Assembly (NCBI GenBank): GCA_947464585.1
Contig: CANHYS010000045.1
Coordinates: forward strand, 1-9,367
DNA length: 9,367 nt
Origin: Planctomycetaceae bacterium
GTDB lineage: Bacteria > Planctomycetota > Planctomycetia > Pirellulales > UBA1268
Reading direction: 5' to 3'
Part shown: one piece after another, positions 1-6,486 of the stretch
Numbering within the stretch: position 1 is the stretch's first letter
Layout: each line of letters opens with the position of its first letter
Notes under the pieces: model-generated
The model's input: only the letters and a program-made list of their open reading frames with translations
Told to the model about the DNA's origin: nothing
Databases searched by the model: none
Position numbers and translations under genes: made by a program

Positions 1-1
1 C

Positions 2-1618
2 GCGCCCCTCTGGGCCCTCGGCTGGGATAGGCGAAGCGTGATCCTCAAGTTGCTCGACGGCGGCACATGGTCCACGTTCCGGGTGCCGAAGGGGAGCTAC
101 ACGTTCGACCCGCGGCATGGCTGGTTTACGGAGTGGCCGCGGATCCGTGAGGTGGGCAATGGAAAATTCCTGATGGTGATGCACGGGCAGATGTTCGACT
201 TCCCTCGCACCTTCTCGCGGGCGAACACCGCGGGCATCCGGTCGGTCTGCACGCACCTCCGCTATGTGCCCGACTTCTGCGACTGGAACGGCAGGCTCGT
301 GATCGCCGCCGACGACACGAGCGTGATGGGCAATCCGCTCGCCGGTCAATCGCAGTCGAACCTCTGGTTTGGCAACTTCGCCGAACTGAAAACCTGGGGG
401 CCGACGGCCGGCTGGGGCGGCGTCTGGGTTGGCGACTCGGTCGAGAAAGGCGTGCCGAGCGATCCGTTCCTGTTTGCCGGCTACAAGAGCCGCGTGCTGC
501 ATCTGACGCACGACGCAGACTCTCCGGTGACATTCACCATCGAGGCCGACGTGCAGGGGAATGGACAGTGGCAGCCACTCGAATCGATCACTGTGCCTGC
601 GAAGGGCTACCGACATCATGTCTTCAGCGCCGACGTGAACGCGGAATGGGTGCGGCTCAAGGCCGACGCGGCCTGCATTGCCAGCGGGTATTTTCACTAC
701 GGCGACGGCCACGCGCCGCTGCAGACCGCCGCAGCTGACACCGCTAGCAAGCCCGTGACGCCTGCGCTCATTCGTCCGGCGAAGGGCAACAGGAACCTGC
801 AGGTCGTGCTGGGCGACCGCTATTACGAGGTTGACGAACGGCTCGACTTCACAGCCCTGCCCGAGCCGGAAGAGGTCAGCGACATCCGCCCCACGCTGGC
901 ACTGCAGTCGGAGTTCAGTGTGGATGCTGCGTCAGTCGTCATCACCGACGGGAATGGAGACCGGTGGCGGCTGCCCCGGACCGACGCGATGTTCGACAAG
1001 CCCTTCGCGAGCGGCTGGCCTCGCGGCGTGCGGGAGGTAGCGAGCGAGCGGAATCTCGCCAACTTCCACGGCATCTTCTACGAGATCCCGCGATCGAGCG
1101 ACTCAAAGTCTGGCGAACTTCGAAAGATCGACTATCGCAAGATGAAACCGGTCGCGGCCCATCGGATGCCGATCGTGGACTTCTGCACCTGGCGCGGGCT
1201 GATGGTGATGTCGGGCGAATTCGCCCCGCCCACAGTCGGCCGTGTGTTCCGCTCGGCCGACAAAAAGGCCGCCCTCTGGTTTGGCAAGACGGACGACCTT
1301 TGGCAACTCGGCAAGCCGGTCGGACACGGCGGCCCCTGGAACAAGACGGCGGTGCAGGGGGGAGTGCCGAGCGATCCATTCCTGATGACGAACTTCGACC
1401 GCAAGTCGCTGTCGCTCTCGCACGACGCCACGCAGCCGGTGACGTTCACAGTTCAAGTCGATTTTCTCGCGACCGGCGACTGGAGCGAGTATGGCCGTTT
1501 CACGGCCGAGCCGGGCACGGCCTTCACCCACGCGTTTCCTGCGGGCTACGCCGCACACTGGGTCCGCCTCCGTGCCGACCGCGACTGCGTGGCCACGGCA
1601 GAATTCACCTACGAGTGA
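2..1618 (+). CDS. Hypothetical protein with ~304-residue internal repeat (5' partial)
   Basis: The reading frame is open to the left edge of the window, so the gene begins upstream. The GTG at 38 lies inside the protein and is not the likely start. The visible part is about 538 residues and ends with TGA at 1616-1618. It contains two related modules offset by exactly 912 nt (304 codons). Both carry an LWFG motif (about 362 and 1274) and a GVPSDPF motif (about 450 and 1362). Each is followed by a beta-rich stretch with LTHDADSPVTFT or LSHDATQPVTFT, and then by EWVRLKAD or HWVRLRAD. The alternating aromatic and beta-type pattern suggests a beta-sandwich or beta-propeller fold. I see no catalytic motif or membrane segment, and any signal peptide would be outside the window. 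I recall similar uncharacterised proteins in planctomycetes but cannot assign a function. The gene converges on the P450 gene across a 49-bp gap. Confidence 0.85.
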   Translation, partial: APLWALGWDRRSVILKLLDGGTWSTFRVPKGSYTFDPRHGWFTEWPRIREVGNGKFLMVMHGQMFDFPRTFSRANTAGIRSVCTHLRYVPDFCDWNGRLVIAADDTSVMGNPLAGQSQSNLWFGNFAELKTWGPTAGWGGVWVGDSVEKGVPSDPFLFAGYKSRVLHLTHDADSPVTFTIEADVQGNGQWQPLESITVPAKGYRHHVFSADVNAEWVRLKADAACIASGYFHYGDGHAPLQTAAADTASKPVTPALIRPAKGNRNLQVVLGDRYYEVDERLDFTALPEPEEVSDIRPTLALQSEFSVDAASVVITDGNGDRWRLPRTDAMFDKPFASGWPRGVREVASERNLANFHGIFYEIPRSSDSKSGELRKIDYRKMKPVAAHRMPIVDFCTWRGLMVMSGEFAPPTVGRVFRSADKKAALWFGKTDDLWQLGKPVGHGGPWNKTAVQGGVPSDPFLMTNFDRKSLSLSHDATQPVTFTVQVDFLATGDWSEYGRFTAEPGTAFTHAFPAGYAAHWVRLRADRDCVATAEFTYE

Positions 1619-1640
1619 TCGAGGCCGAAGTAATCGCAGC

Positions 1641-1654
1641 CGAATCGCGATTCG
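1641..1654. repeat. Perfect 14-bp palindrome in a convergent intergenic gap
   Basis: CGAATCGCGATTCG reads identically on both strands and lies in the short gap between two convergent genes. As RNA it could form a 5-bp stem with a CGCG loop on either strand. There is no T-run on either side, so a shared intrinsic terminator is only a weak possibility. It could also be a protein-binding site or chance. Confidence 0.35.
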
Positions 1655-1667
1655 ACCGTAGGGCGAC

Positions 1668-2825
1668 TCACGCTTCGTCGAGCGGGTGCATCCTGACCAC
1701 GAGCGACTCGTAGCCGAGCGGACGATCGTAGGCGGGCGTGTGCTCGACGCGGTCTCGCTTCGAAATGAGCTCCACGCGGCCCACCCGCCGACAGAGCAGC
1801 CCCAGCAGCACCCGCATCACCGTACGGGCATGCGCGGCGCCCAGGCAGAGGTGGGCGCCGAAGCCGAAGGAGACATGAGGGTTCGGCTTGCGGTCGAGCC
1901 GCACCTCGTCAGCCGCCTCGAAGACCTCCTCGTCGAGGTTCGCCGAGGCCCAGCAGAGCGTGGCCCGCTCGCCCGCCTTCACCTGCATGCCATGCACGTC
2001 GGTGTCGACGGGGCAGACGCGGCCGATGTGCGTGAGCGGCATGTAGGCCCGGAAAAACTCCTCGCTCGCGTGCACGATGCGATCCGGGTCGGCCCGCAGA
2101 AATTCGAGTGCCTCGGGCCGCTCCGCCAGGTAGCCGATCGCACAGGCCACGCTGTAGATCACCGTGTCGCGGCCGCCCGCAAACATGAGGTTGGCGAAGC
2201 CGAGCATCTCCTCGCGGGTGAGCGGCCGGCCGTGAAAGCTCGCCTTTGTGAGCACGCCATAGAAATCATCGCCGGGATTCGTGGCCGCGCGGTCGAACTG
2301 CTCGTTCAGGTAGCGCTCGAGCGCCGCCCCCTTATGCACGCCACGCTCCCCGTCTGCGACGTGAAAGACGTGAATCCCCCAACTGATGAATAGATCGGCC
2401 TCCGACTCGGGCACGTCGAGCAGGATCGCGAGCGCCTTCGACTGCAGCGGCAGCGCGAACCCTTCCACGATCTCGATCGAATCGCGGCTGAGAGCACCCG
2501 CCAAGAGCCGATCGGTGAGTTCCTCGACCCGCGCCACAAACGCCGGCTGCTTCGCCCTCAGGAAAAAGGGCTCCACCAGCTTCCGATAGTCGGTCTGCTC
2601 GGGAGGATCCACCTCGATTGGCAACTGCCGCACGCTGCGGACATCCTCCTCCGACGGGATCGGCACCCGAAACGGCGCGTCGGAACTATAGGTATGCCAG
2701 TCCTTCGCCGCCCTGCGGACATCCTCGTGCCGCAGGATCATCGGAATGACTTCCTTGTCGGTCGGCAGACCGAGCACGCCGTCCGAGCGGCGTTTTTCAC
2801 GAAATGGATCGGGGATGTCGCCCAT
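1668..2825 (-). CDS. Cytochrome P450 (bacterial class I, soluble)
   Basis: This is a heme-thiolate monooxygenase, expected to be cytoplasmic and to need a separate ferredoxin and reductase, neither of which is in the window. From the ATG at 2825 it is 385 residues, slightly short of the usual 400 or so. The I-helix oxygen-binding motif AGGRDT is at residues 216-221. The K-helix ExxR is E256-R259. The heme loop FGFGAHLCLG is at 320-329, with C327 as the axial ligand. The upstream EVDPPEQTDYRKLVEPFF stretch (71-88) is the usual P450 C-helix region. I see no membrane anchor. A TTG at 2897 would add 24 residues and overlap the SDR stop by 17 bp. I prefer the ATG because the added residues do not look P450-like, but the point is open. 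The gene is last in the leftward run behind the lyase and SDR. The substrate is unknown. Confidence 0.9.
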   Translation of the reverse strand: MGDIPDPFREKRRSDGVLGLPTDKEVIPMILRHEDVRRAAKDWHTYSSDAPFRVPIPSEEDVRSVRQLPIEVDPPEQTDYRKLVEPFFLRAKQPAFVARVEELTDRLLAGALSRDSIEIVEGFALPLQSKALAILLDVPESEADLFISWGIHVFHVADGERGVHKGAALERYLNEQFDRAATNPGDDFYGVLTKASFHGRPLTREEMLGFANLMFAGGRDTVIYSVACAIGYLAERPEALEFLRADPDRIVHASEEFFRAYMPLTHIGRVCPVDTDVHGMQVKAGERATLCWASANLDEEVFEAADEVRLDRKPNPHVSFGFGAHLCLGAAHARTVMRVLLGLLCRRVGRVELISKRDRVEHTPAYDRPLGYESLVVRMHPLDEA

Positions 2826-2880
2826 GGCTGTAACTATAAGAAGTTCCTGGGCGATTGTCTCGCACGGCTCCCCCTGTTCG

Positions 2881-3687
2881 TCACTGCGGCTGTCCAACGA
2901 TCCTCGCGACGGCAGTCATGAACCACTGCGGCACGAGCCGCTTGAGCCGCCAGAAGATCCGGCCCCGGAGCGGCAGCACGACGTAGAGCTGCTTGCGACG
3001 GATCGCCCGCAGCGTGGCCTCGGCGACATCGTCGGCGGTGATCCGCGCCTCGGCAAAATACGCCTTCGCTGTGGCCTTGAGCGCAGGCCGGTGCCAGCGG
3101 CCGGCGTCGAGCAGATTCGTCGCCACGAAGCCGGGGCAGAGCACCGTCACGCCCACGCCGCGGTGCAGCAGCTCCGCATAGAGCGTCTCGGAGAGCGACA
3201 CGACCGCGGCCTTCGACACGTTGTAAGCGCCCATGGTCGGCGCCGACGCAACCGCCGCCATCGAGGCCGTGTTGACGATGTGGGCACCGTGCGGATTCTC
3301 CGTGAGCCAGTCGACGAACGCATCGCAGCCGTAGAGCACGCCGAAGAGATTCACGTCGAGGATCCACCGCCAGTCATCGAGCGGAAAGCGGCCCACCTCG
3401 CCCGCGCCGCTCACGCCCGCGTTGTTGACCACGAGGTCGATCCGCTCCCATTGGGCGCGGAGCCGGTCCCGAAGCGACTTCCACTCGGCCGGAACGGTCA
3501 CATCGAGCCGCTCTGCCTGGGCGGTGCCGCCCGCCTGCACGACGAGCGACACGGTCTCGAGAGCCCCCGCGTCGTCGACATCGCAGACCGCGACATGCCA
3601 GCCGTCGCGGGCCAGCCGCACGGCCAATGCCCGGCCCAGTCCGCTGGCCGCTCCCGTGATCAGCGCATGGCGACGACGGACACTCAT
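2881..3687 (-). CDS. Short-chain dehydrogenase/reductase (SDR), classical type
   Basis: This NAD(P)-dependent alcohol/carbonyl oxidoreductase has 268 residues, a little above the usual 250. The Rossmann motif TGAASGLG is at residues 11-18. D36 at the end of strand beta-2 suggests a preference for NAD(H). NNAG is at 88-91, N113 is in the alpha-4 region, and the catalytic S142, Y155 and K159 sit in TASMA and YNVSK. The PG motif is at 185-186. The C-terminal part (about 230-268) is rich in Arg, Trp and hydrophobic residues, and resembles the longer tail of SDRs that bind hydrophobic substrates or associate with membranes. Its ATG overlaps the stop of the upstream lyase gene as ATGA, which implies translational coupling and a shared transcript. 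The P450 follows closely. It presumably oxidises or reduces a carbonyl in the same pathway. The substrate cannot be read from sequence. Confidence 0.93.
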   Translation of the reverse strand: MSVRRRHALITGAASGLGRALAVRLARDGWHVAVCDVDDAGALETVSLVVQAGGTAQAERLDVTVPAEWKSLRDRLRAQWERIDLVVNNAGVSGAGEVGRFPLDDWRWILDVNLFGVLYGCDAFVDWLTENPHGAHIVNTASMAAVASAPTMGAYNVSKAAVVSLSETLYAELLHRGVGVTVLCPGFVATNLLDAGRWHRPALKATAKAYFAEARITADDVAEATLRAIRRKQLYVVLPLRGRIFWRLKRLVPQWFMTAVARIVGQPQ

Positions 3688-4670
3688 GGAGCGGCCCGCA
3701 ATGCCCGGTCGATCCGCTCGAGGATCGTGCGGATGATCTCACGGTCGGAGTCGGGCCGACGCGGACTGTCGGGGTGTGGCTCATCGCCTGCGATCAGCCC
3801 CTGCAGATGGAGCGCCTGGGCCATCGAGTGTTTGTACGCGGGCACCGGCCGACGAAACGCGAAATCGCCCAGTGCCTGCAGGGCGTCGTCGAGCTCGTCG
3901 AATCGGCTGTCACCTGCGGCCCACCACTGATCCCGCTTTGCAAACGCCTCCGGCGACGCTGTCGAAAGCCCCAGCAGCCAATCGCTGCCATACCGCACCA
4001 TGTCGATCGCCAGGTCGTTTCCCGTGAACACGTGAAACTCTGGTCGCACGCGATTCCGCAACGCGAGCCGCTCCCACTCCAGCCGCCGCGACAGCGACGA
4101 ATGCTTCGCACCGATACAGTTGGGAATCTGCAGCATCTCGGCATAGGCATCGATCGCGAGCACGCGGCCGCTCGGCACGAACTCGGTCGAGAGCTCGAAG
4201 CCGATGAACGACTCCACACGCCGGGCCAATTGGCGATACCGTGCGAGCATGTCGGCATCGCTGCCGGACGTGAGCCCAAACGATGGAAAGATCACCGGCA
4301 GGCCTCCGACGGCTGCGATCATCTCGAGCTGCCGTCCATAAGCATTCTCGTCGAACGCCGCGCCGGCAGCGTCGACCACGCAGGCCCCCGCCACGAGCTC
4401 GCCGCCCGGCCCGAGCGTGTCGCGTGCAATCCGAAGCGCCTGCTGACGCGTGCTGTCGTCGATGAGCTGCACATAGCCCGTGTCCATGTTGACGGCGGGC
4501 GTGATTCCGGCCACGGCTGTGCGGGCCACATGGGCGGCGAACCCGTCCCAGTCGATCCGCCGGTCGGCAGCAAAGGGAAGAAGAATCGCCGACATGCCCC
4601 GAATGCGACGCCCCGGCCGGACGAGCGTGGCCGGGTCGAGAGCGAATAAGGAGACGCAGCTCTCTTGCAT
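3684..4670 (-). CDS. DHDPS/N-acetylneuraminate lyase superfamily protein (not DapA)
   Basis: This is a TIM-barrel class I aldolase or dehydratase of 328 residues from ATG 4670, against 290-310 for typical family members. The Schiff-base lysine is probably K189 in GAKHSS. The conserved barrel segment FTGNDL follows at 216-220, and the stretch SDWLLGLSTASP at 229-240. Two standard DHDPS signatures are missing. The GTTGE loop is replaced by NMDTGY (61-66), and the tyrosine of the YYN motif is replaced by FPSFG (128-132). Lysine biosynthesis is therefore unlikely, and a different 2-oxo acid or aldehyde substrate is expected. The first nine or so codons lie in an inverted-repeat element. The only later start before the barrel is ATG 4595 (Met26, giving 303 residues). 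It would cut off the LVRPGRRI segment, which I believe homologues keep. The gene heads the run with the SDR and P450, and is divergent from the OYE gene. Confidence 0.87.
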   Translation of the reverse strand: MQESCVSLFALDPATLVRPGRRIRGMSAILLPFAADRRIDWDGFAAHVARTAVAGITPAVNMDTGYVQLIDDSTRQQALRIARDTLGPGGELVAGACVVDAAGAAFDENAYGRQLEMIAAVGGLPVIFPSFGLTSGSDADMLARYRQLARRVESFIGFELSTEFVPSGRVLAIDAYAEMLQIPNCIGAKHSSLSRRLEWERLALRNRVRPEFHVFTGNDLAIDMVRYGSDWLLGLSTASPEAFAKRDQWWAAGDSRFDELDDALQALGDFAFRRPVPAYKHSMAQALHLQGLIAGDEPHPDSPRRPDSDREIIRTILERIDRALRAAP

Positions 4671-4729
4671 TTTTTATCTGTTCCCTGACTGTTGCCAAAG
4701 GGGTGGCAAAAGAGCTGCGTCCCCTTTTT
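4645..4729. repeat. 85-bp imperfect inverted-repeat (REP/MITE-like) element
   Basis: The arms 4645-4663 and 4711-4729 are inverted copies matching at 17 of 19 positions, with a perfect 11-bp core (GACGCAGCTCT and AGAGCTGCGTC). An inner hairpin, TTGCCA (4692-4697) with TGGCAA (4704-4709), has a 6-nt loop. Alternatively TTGC at 4665-4668 can pair with GCAA at 4706-4709 and extend the outer stem. The interior is clearly more AT-rich than the flanks, with T-runs at 4670-4675 and 4725-4729. It lies between divergent genes and overlaps the 5' end of the lyase gene. It contains no transposase and is too short to be autonomous. It resembles dispersed palindromic elements mobilised in trans, although a two-way terminator or regulatory structure is possible. 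I see no other copy in the window. Confidence 0.7.
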
Positions 4730-4735
4730 CCTGTG

Positions 4736-4741
4736 TATGAT
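4736..4741 (+). promoter_or_regulatory. Possible -10 box for the OYE gene
   Basis: TATGAT lies about 42 bp upstream of the ATG at 4784, just outside the right arm of the inverted repeat. No convincing -35 hexamer sits 16-18 bp further upstream, where the repeat arm lies. This is a weak candidate, supported mainly by its position in a short divergent gap. Confidence 0.2.
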
Positions 4742-4783
4742 GCCGGCTGATCGACACAGCCATTGAATGCCACGGCAACTTCC

Positions 4784-6241
4784 ATGTCTAGCCAGCAGCA
4801 GCGGTATCCACGGGTGGCGAGATTTCGCTCGCCTGCTGAACTGCAAGCCCACCTCGCCACGCTCGATTCGCCCATCCCGCTCGACGAGGCCGTGCTCTCC
4901 GCGACGGAGGGCTCGCCGCTGGCCGCCGCAATTGACATCGGCAACCGCCGGGCCGGCAACCGCTGGTGCATTCATCCGATGGAGGGCTGGGACGCCAGCG
5001 CCGGGGGCCAACCCACCGACATGCTTCTCCGCCGCTGGCGGCGGTTTGGCGAGAGCGGTGCCAAGCTGATCTGGGGCGGCGAAGCGGTGGCTGTGGTGCC
5101 CGAGGGCCGCGCGAATCCAAACCAACTCTGCGCACCGGCCTGCGGCCGCTCCGGCTTCGCGACGCTTCTTTCAACCGTGCGCGAGGCCCACCGCGAGCGG
5201 CATGGCCGCGCCGACGACCTGGTCGTCGCTCTGCAGCTCACCCATTCGGGAAGGTTCTCCAAGCCGACGACCGCGGGTCGACAGCCGATTCTCGCCTACC
5301 ATCACCCGCTGCTCGATGGCCGGCAGGGCATCGAGCCCGCGGCTGGTTCGTGCCTGCTGACAGACGACGACGTGGAACGGCTCATCGACAGCTACGTTGC
5401 GGCGGCCCGCGATGCCGAAGCGGCCGGATTCGACATGGTCGATCTCAAGGCCTGCCACGGCTATCTCGTGCACGAGTTTCTCTCAGCCCGCCACCGAACG
5501 GGAAGGTTTGGTGGTGATTTTTCCGGCCGCACGCGGCTGCTTGCCACGCTCGTCGAGCGGGTCCGTGCGGCCTGTCCGGGGCTTCTTGTCGGCGTGCGGC
5601 TTTCACTTTTCGACACAGTGCCATGGCACAAGGTGGGCGACCATGGCGAGCCGTGGCCGTTTCAAGATTCCCTGCCGTACGACTGTGGCTTCGGTGTCGA
5701 CGAGCGGGATCCCACTCGGATCGACCTGGCAGAGCCGCTCAGGCTGCTGACGATGCTTCGTGATCTTGGGGTGGCTGCCGTCAATCTTTCCGCGGGCAGT
5801 CCCTATACGGTGCCGCACATCATCCGCCCCGCGGCATTTCCGCCTTCCGACGGCTATCCGCCGCCTGAGGATCCGCTCATCGGCGTCTGGCGGCAGATCG
5901 ACGCGGCCCGCCAGGCCAAGGCGGCCGTGCCGGGGCTCGTGATGGTGGGATCGGGCTACACGTATCTTCAAGACTACCTCGTGCATGCCGCCCAGGCCGC
6001 CGTGCGGCAGGGCTGGATCGACATGGTGGGCCTCGGCCGGATGGTGCTCTCCTACCCGGAACTCCCCGCCGACTCGCTCGCCGGGAAGCCGCCTGCCCGC
6101 ACGGCGGTCTGCCGCACCTTCAGCGACTGCACCACCGCCCCGCGCAACGGACTCCGCAGTGGCTGCTATCCGCTCGACGACTTCTACAAGTCGATGGAGC
6201 CGGAGGCCTCCGAAATGAAGGCGATCAAGCAGCGGGCGTGA
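4784..6241 (+). CDS. NADH:flavin oxidoreductase, Old Yellow Enzyme family
   Basis: This is an FMN-containing TIM-barrel reductase, expected to reduce activated C=C bonds (enones, enoates) with NAD(P)H. From ATG 4784 it is 485 residues, longer than simple OYEs (about 350-400). HPMEGWD (64-70) is the first barrel strand. QLTHSGR (151-157) supplies FMN-contacting Q151 and H154. K222 and H225 in KACHGYLVHEFLS match the family's substrate-binding His motif. R271 is in GVRLS. GSG (389-391) and GLGRM (416-420) form the FMN phosphate site. A C-terminal cysteine set (C443, C449, C461) recalls the position of the Fe-S cluster in 2-enoate/2,4-dienoyl-CoA reductases. However, the spacing is not the standard one, and no second FAD/NADH domain follows. 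A TTG at 4763 could add seven residues but is less likely. No clear Shine-Dalgarno is visible. It is divergent from the lyase gene. Confidence 0.9.
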   Translation: MSSQQQRYPRVARFRSPAELQAHLATLDSPIPLDEAVLSATEGSPLAAAIDIGNRRAGNRWCIHPMEGWDASAGGQPTDMLLRRWRRFGESGAKLIWGGEAVAVVPEGRANPNQLCAPACGRSGFATLLSTVREAHRERHGRADDLVVALQLTHSGRFSKPTTAGRQPILAYHHPLLDGRQGIEPAAGSCLLTDDDVERLIDSYVAAARDAEAAGFDMVDLKACHGYLVHEFLSARHRTGRFGGDFSGRTRLLATLVERVRAACPGLLVGVRLSLFDTVPWHKVGDHGEPWPFQDSLPYDCGFGVDERDPTRIDLAEPLRLLTMLRDLGVAAVNLSAGSPYTVPHIIRPAAFPPSDGYPPPEDPLIGVWRQIDAARQAKAAVPGLVMVGSGYTYLQDYLVHAAQAAVRQGWIDMVGLGRMVLSYPELPADSLAGKPPARTAVCRTFSDCTTAPRNGLRSGCYPLDDFYKSMEPEASEMKAIKQRA

Positions 6242-6486
6242 CGCACTACAGCCACTGAAGCAACACCGACTGGTTCGCCGGCTGCGGCATGCTCGTCGCC
6301 GGCGGATTCTGCTACAGGATGCTCTTGGACGAATCATGCGTCGCTCGTGAGTCGCAGAATGCACCGGCTCCTGCGCGTGCCTCCGACCGGCTCCTCAGCA
6401 TCTTAGGATTTCTCGTCTCCCGTCCGTAGTCTCGCTAAGCAGATTTGCGCATCGACGGTTGATCATCCAACGGCTACCTTTTCCCT
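6242..6486. other. 245-bp intergenic spacer without a recognisable gene
   Basis: I see no supported coding frame or RNA gene here. It contains a 7-bp inverted repeat, CGCCGGC (6276-6282) and GCCGGCG (6298-6304), with a 15-nt loop. It also contains a 10-bp direct repeat, ACCGGCTCCT, at 6363-6372 and 6386-6395. The promoter of the cardiolipin synthase gene should be in the right part, but no clear -35/-10 pair stands out. Confidence 0.5.
6276..6304 (+). terminator. Weak GC-rich hairpin downstream of the OYE gene
   Basis: CGCCGGC and GCCGGCG can pair as a 7-bp stem with a 15-nt loop, 35 bp after the OYE stop. There is no T-run after it, so it would not be a classical intrinsic terminator. It could reduce read-through or be chance in GC-rich DNA. 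Confidence 0.2.

Noticed and set aside
38..40. GTG as the start of gene 1
   Set aside because: The frame is open to the window edge, and the upstream residues align with the second module, so this is an internal codon.
964..1713. 249-residue open frame on the plus strand
   Set aside because: It overlaps gene 1 in another frame, with low-complexity Arg/Ala/Gly composition. The repeat conservation is in the other frame.
2746..3930. 394-residue open frame on the plus strand
   Set aside because: It is antisense to the SDR and neighbouring genes. Its translation is rich in Arg, His and Pro with no family motif, as expected of a high-GC shadow frame.
3774..4649. 291-residue open frame on the plus strand
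   Set aside because: It is antisense to the DHDPS-family gene, which has clear motifs. The antisense product shows none.
3684..4670. Annotation as DapA (4-hydroxy-tetrahydrodipicolinate synthase)
   Set aside because: The GTTGE and catalytic-tyrosine motifs are missing, and there are no lysine-biosynthesis neighbours.
5603..6364. 253-residue open frame on the minus strand extending into the spacer
   Set aside because: It is antisense to the OYE gene and its composition is Arg/His-rich shadow. The spacer part adds no recognisable domain.
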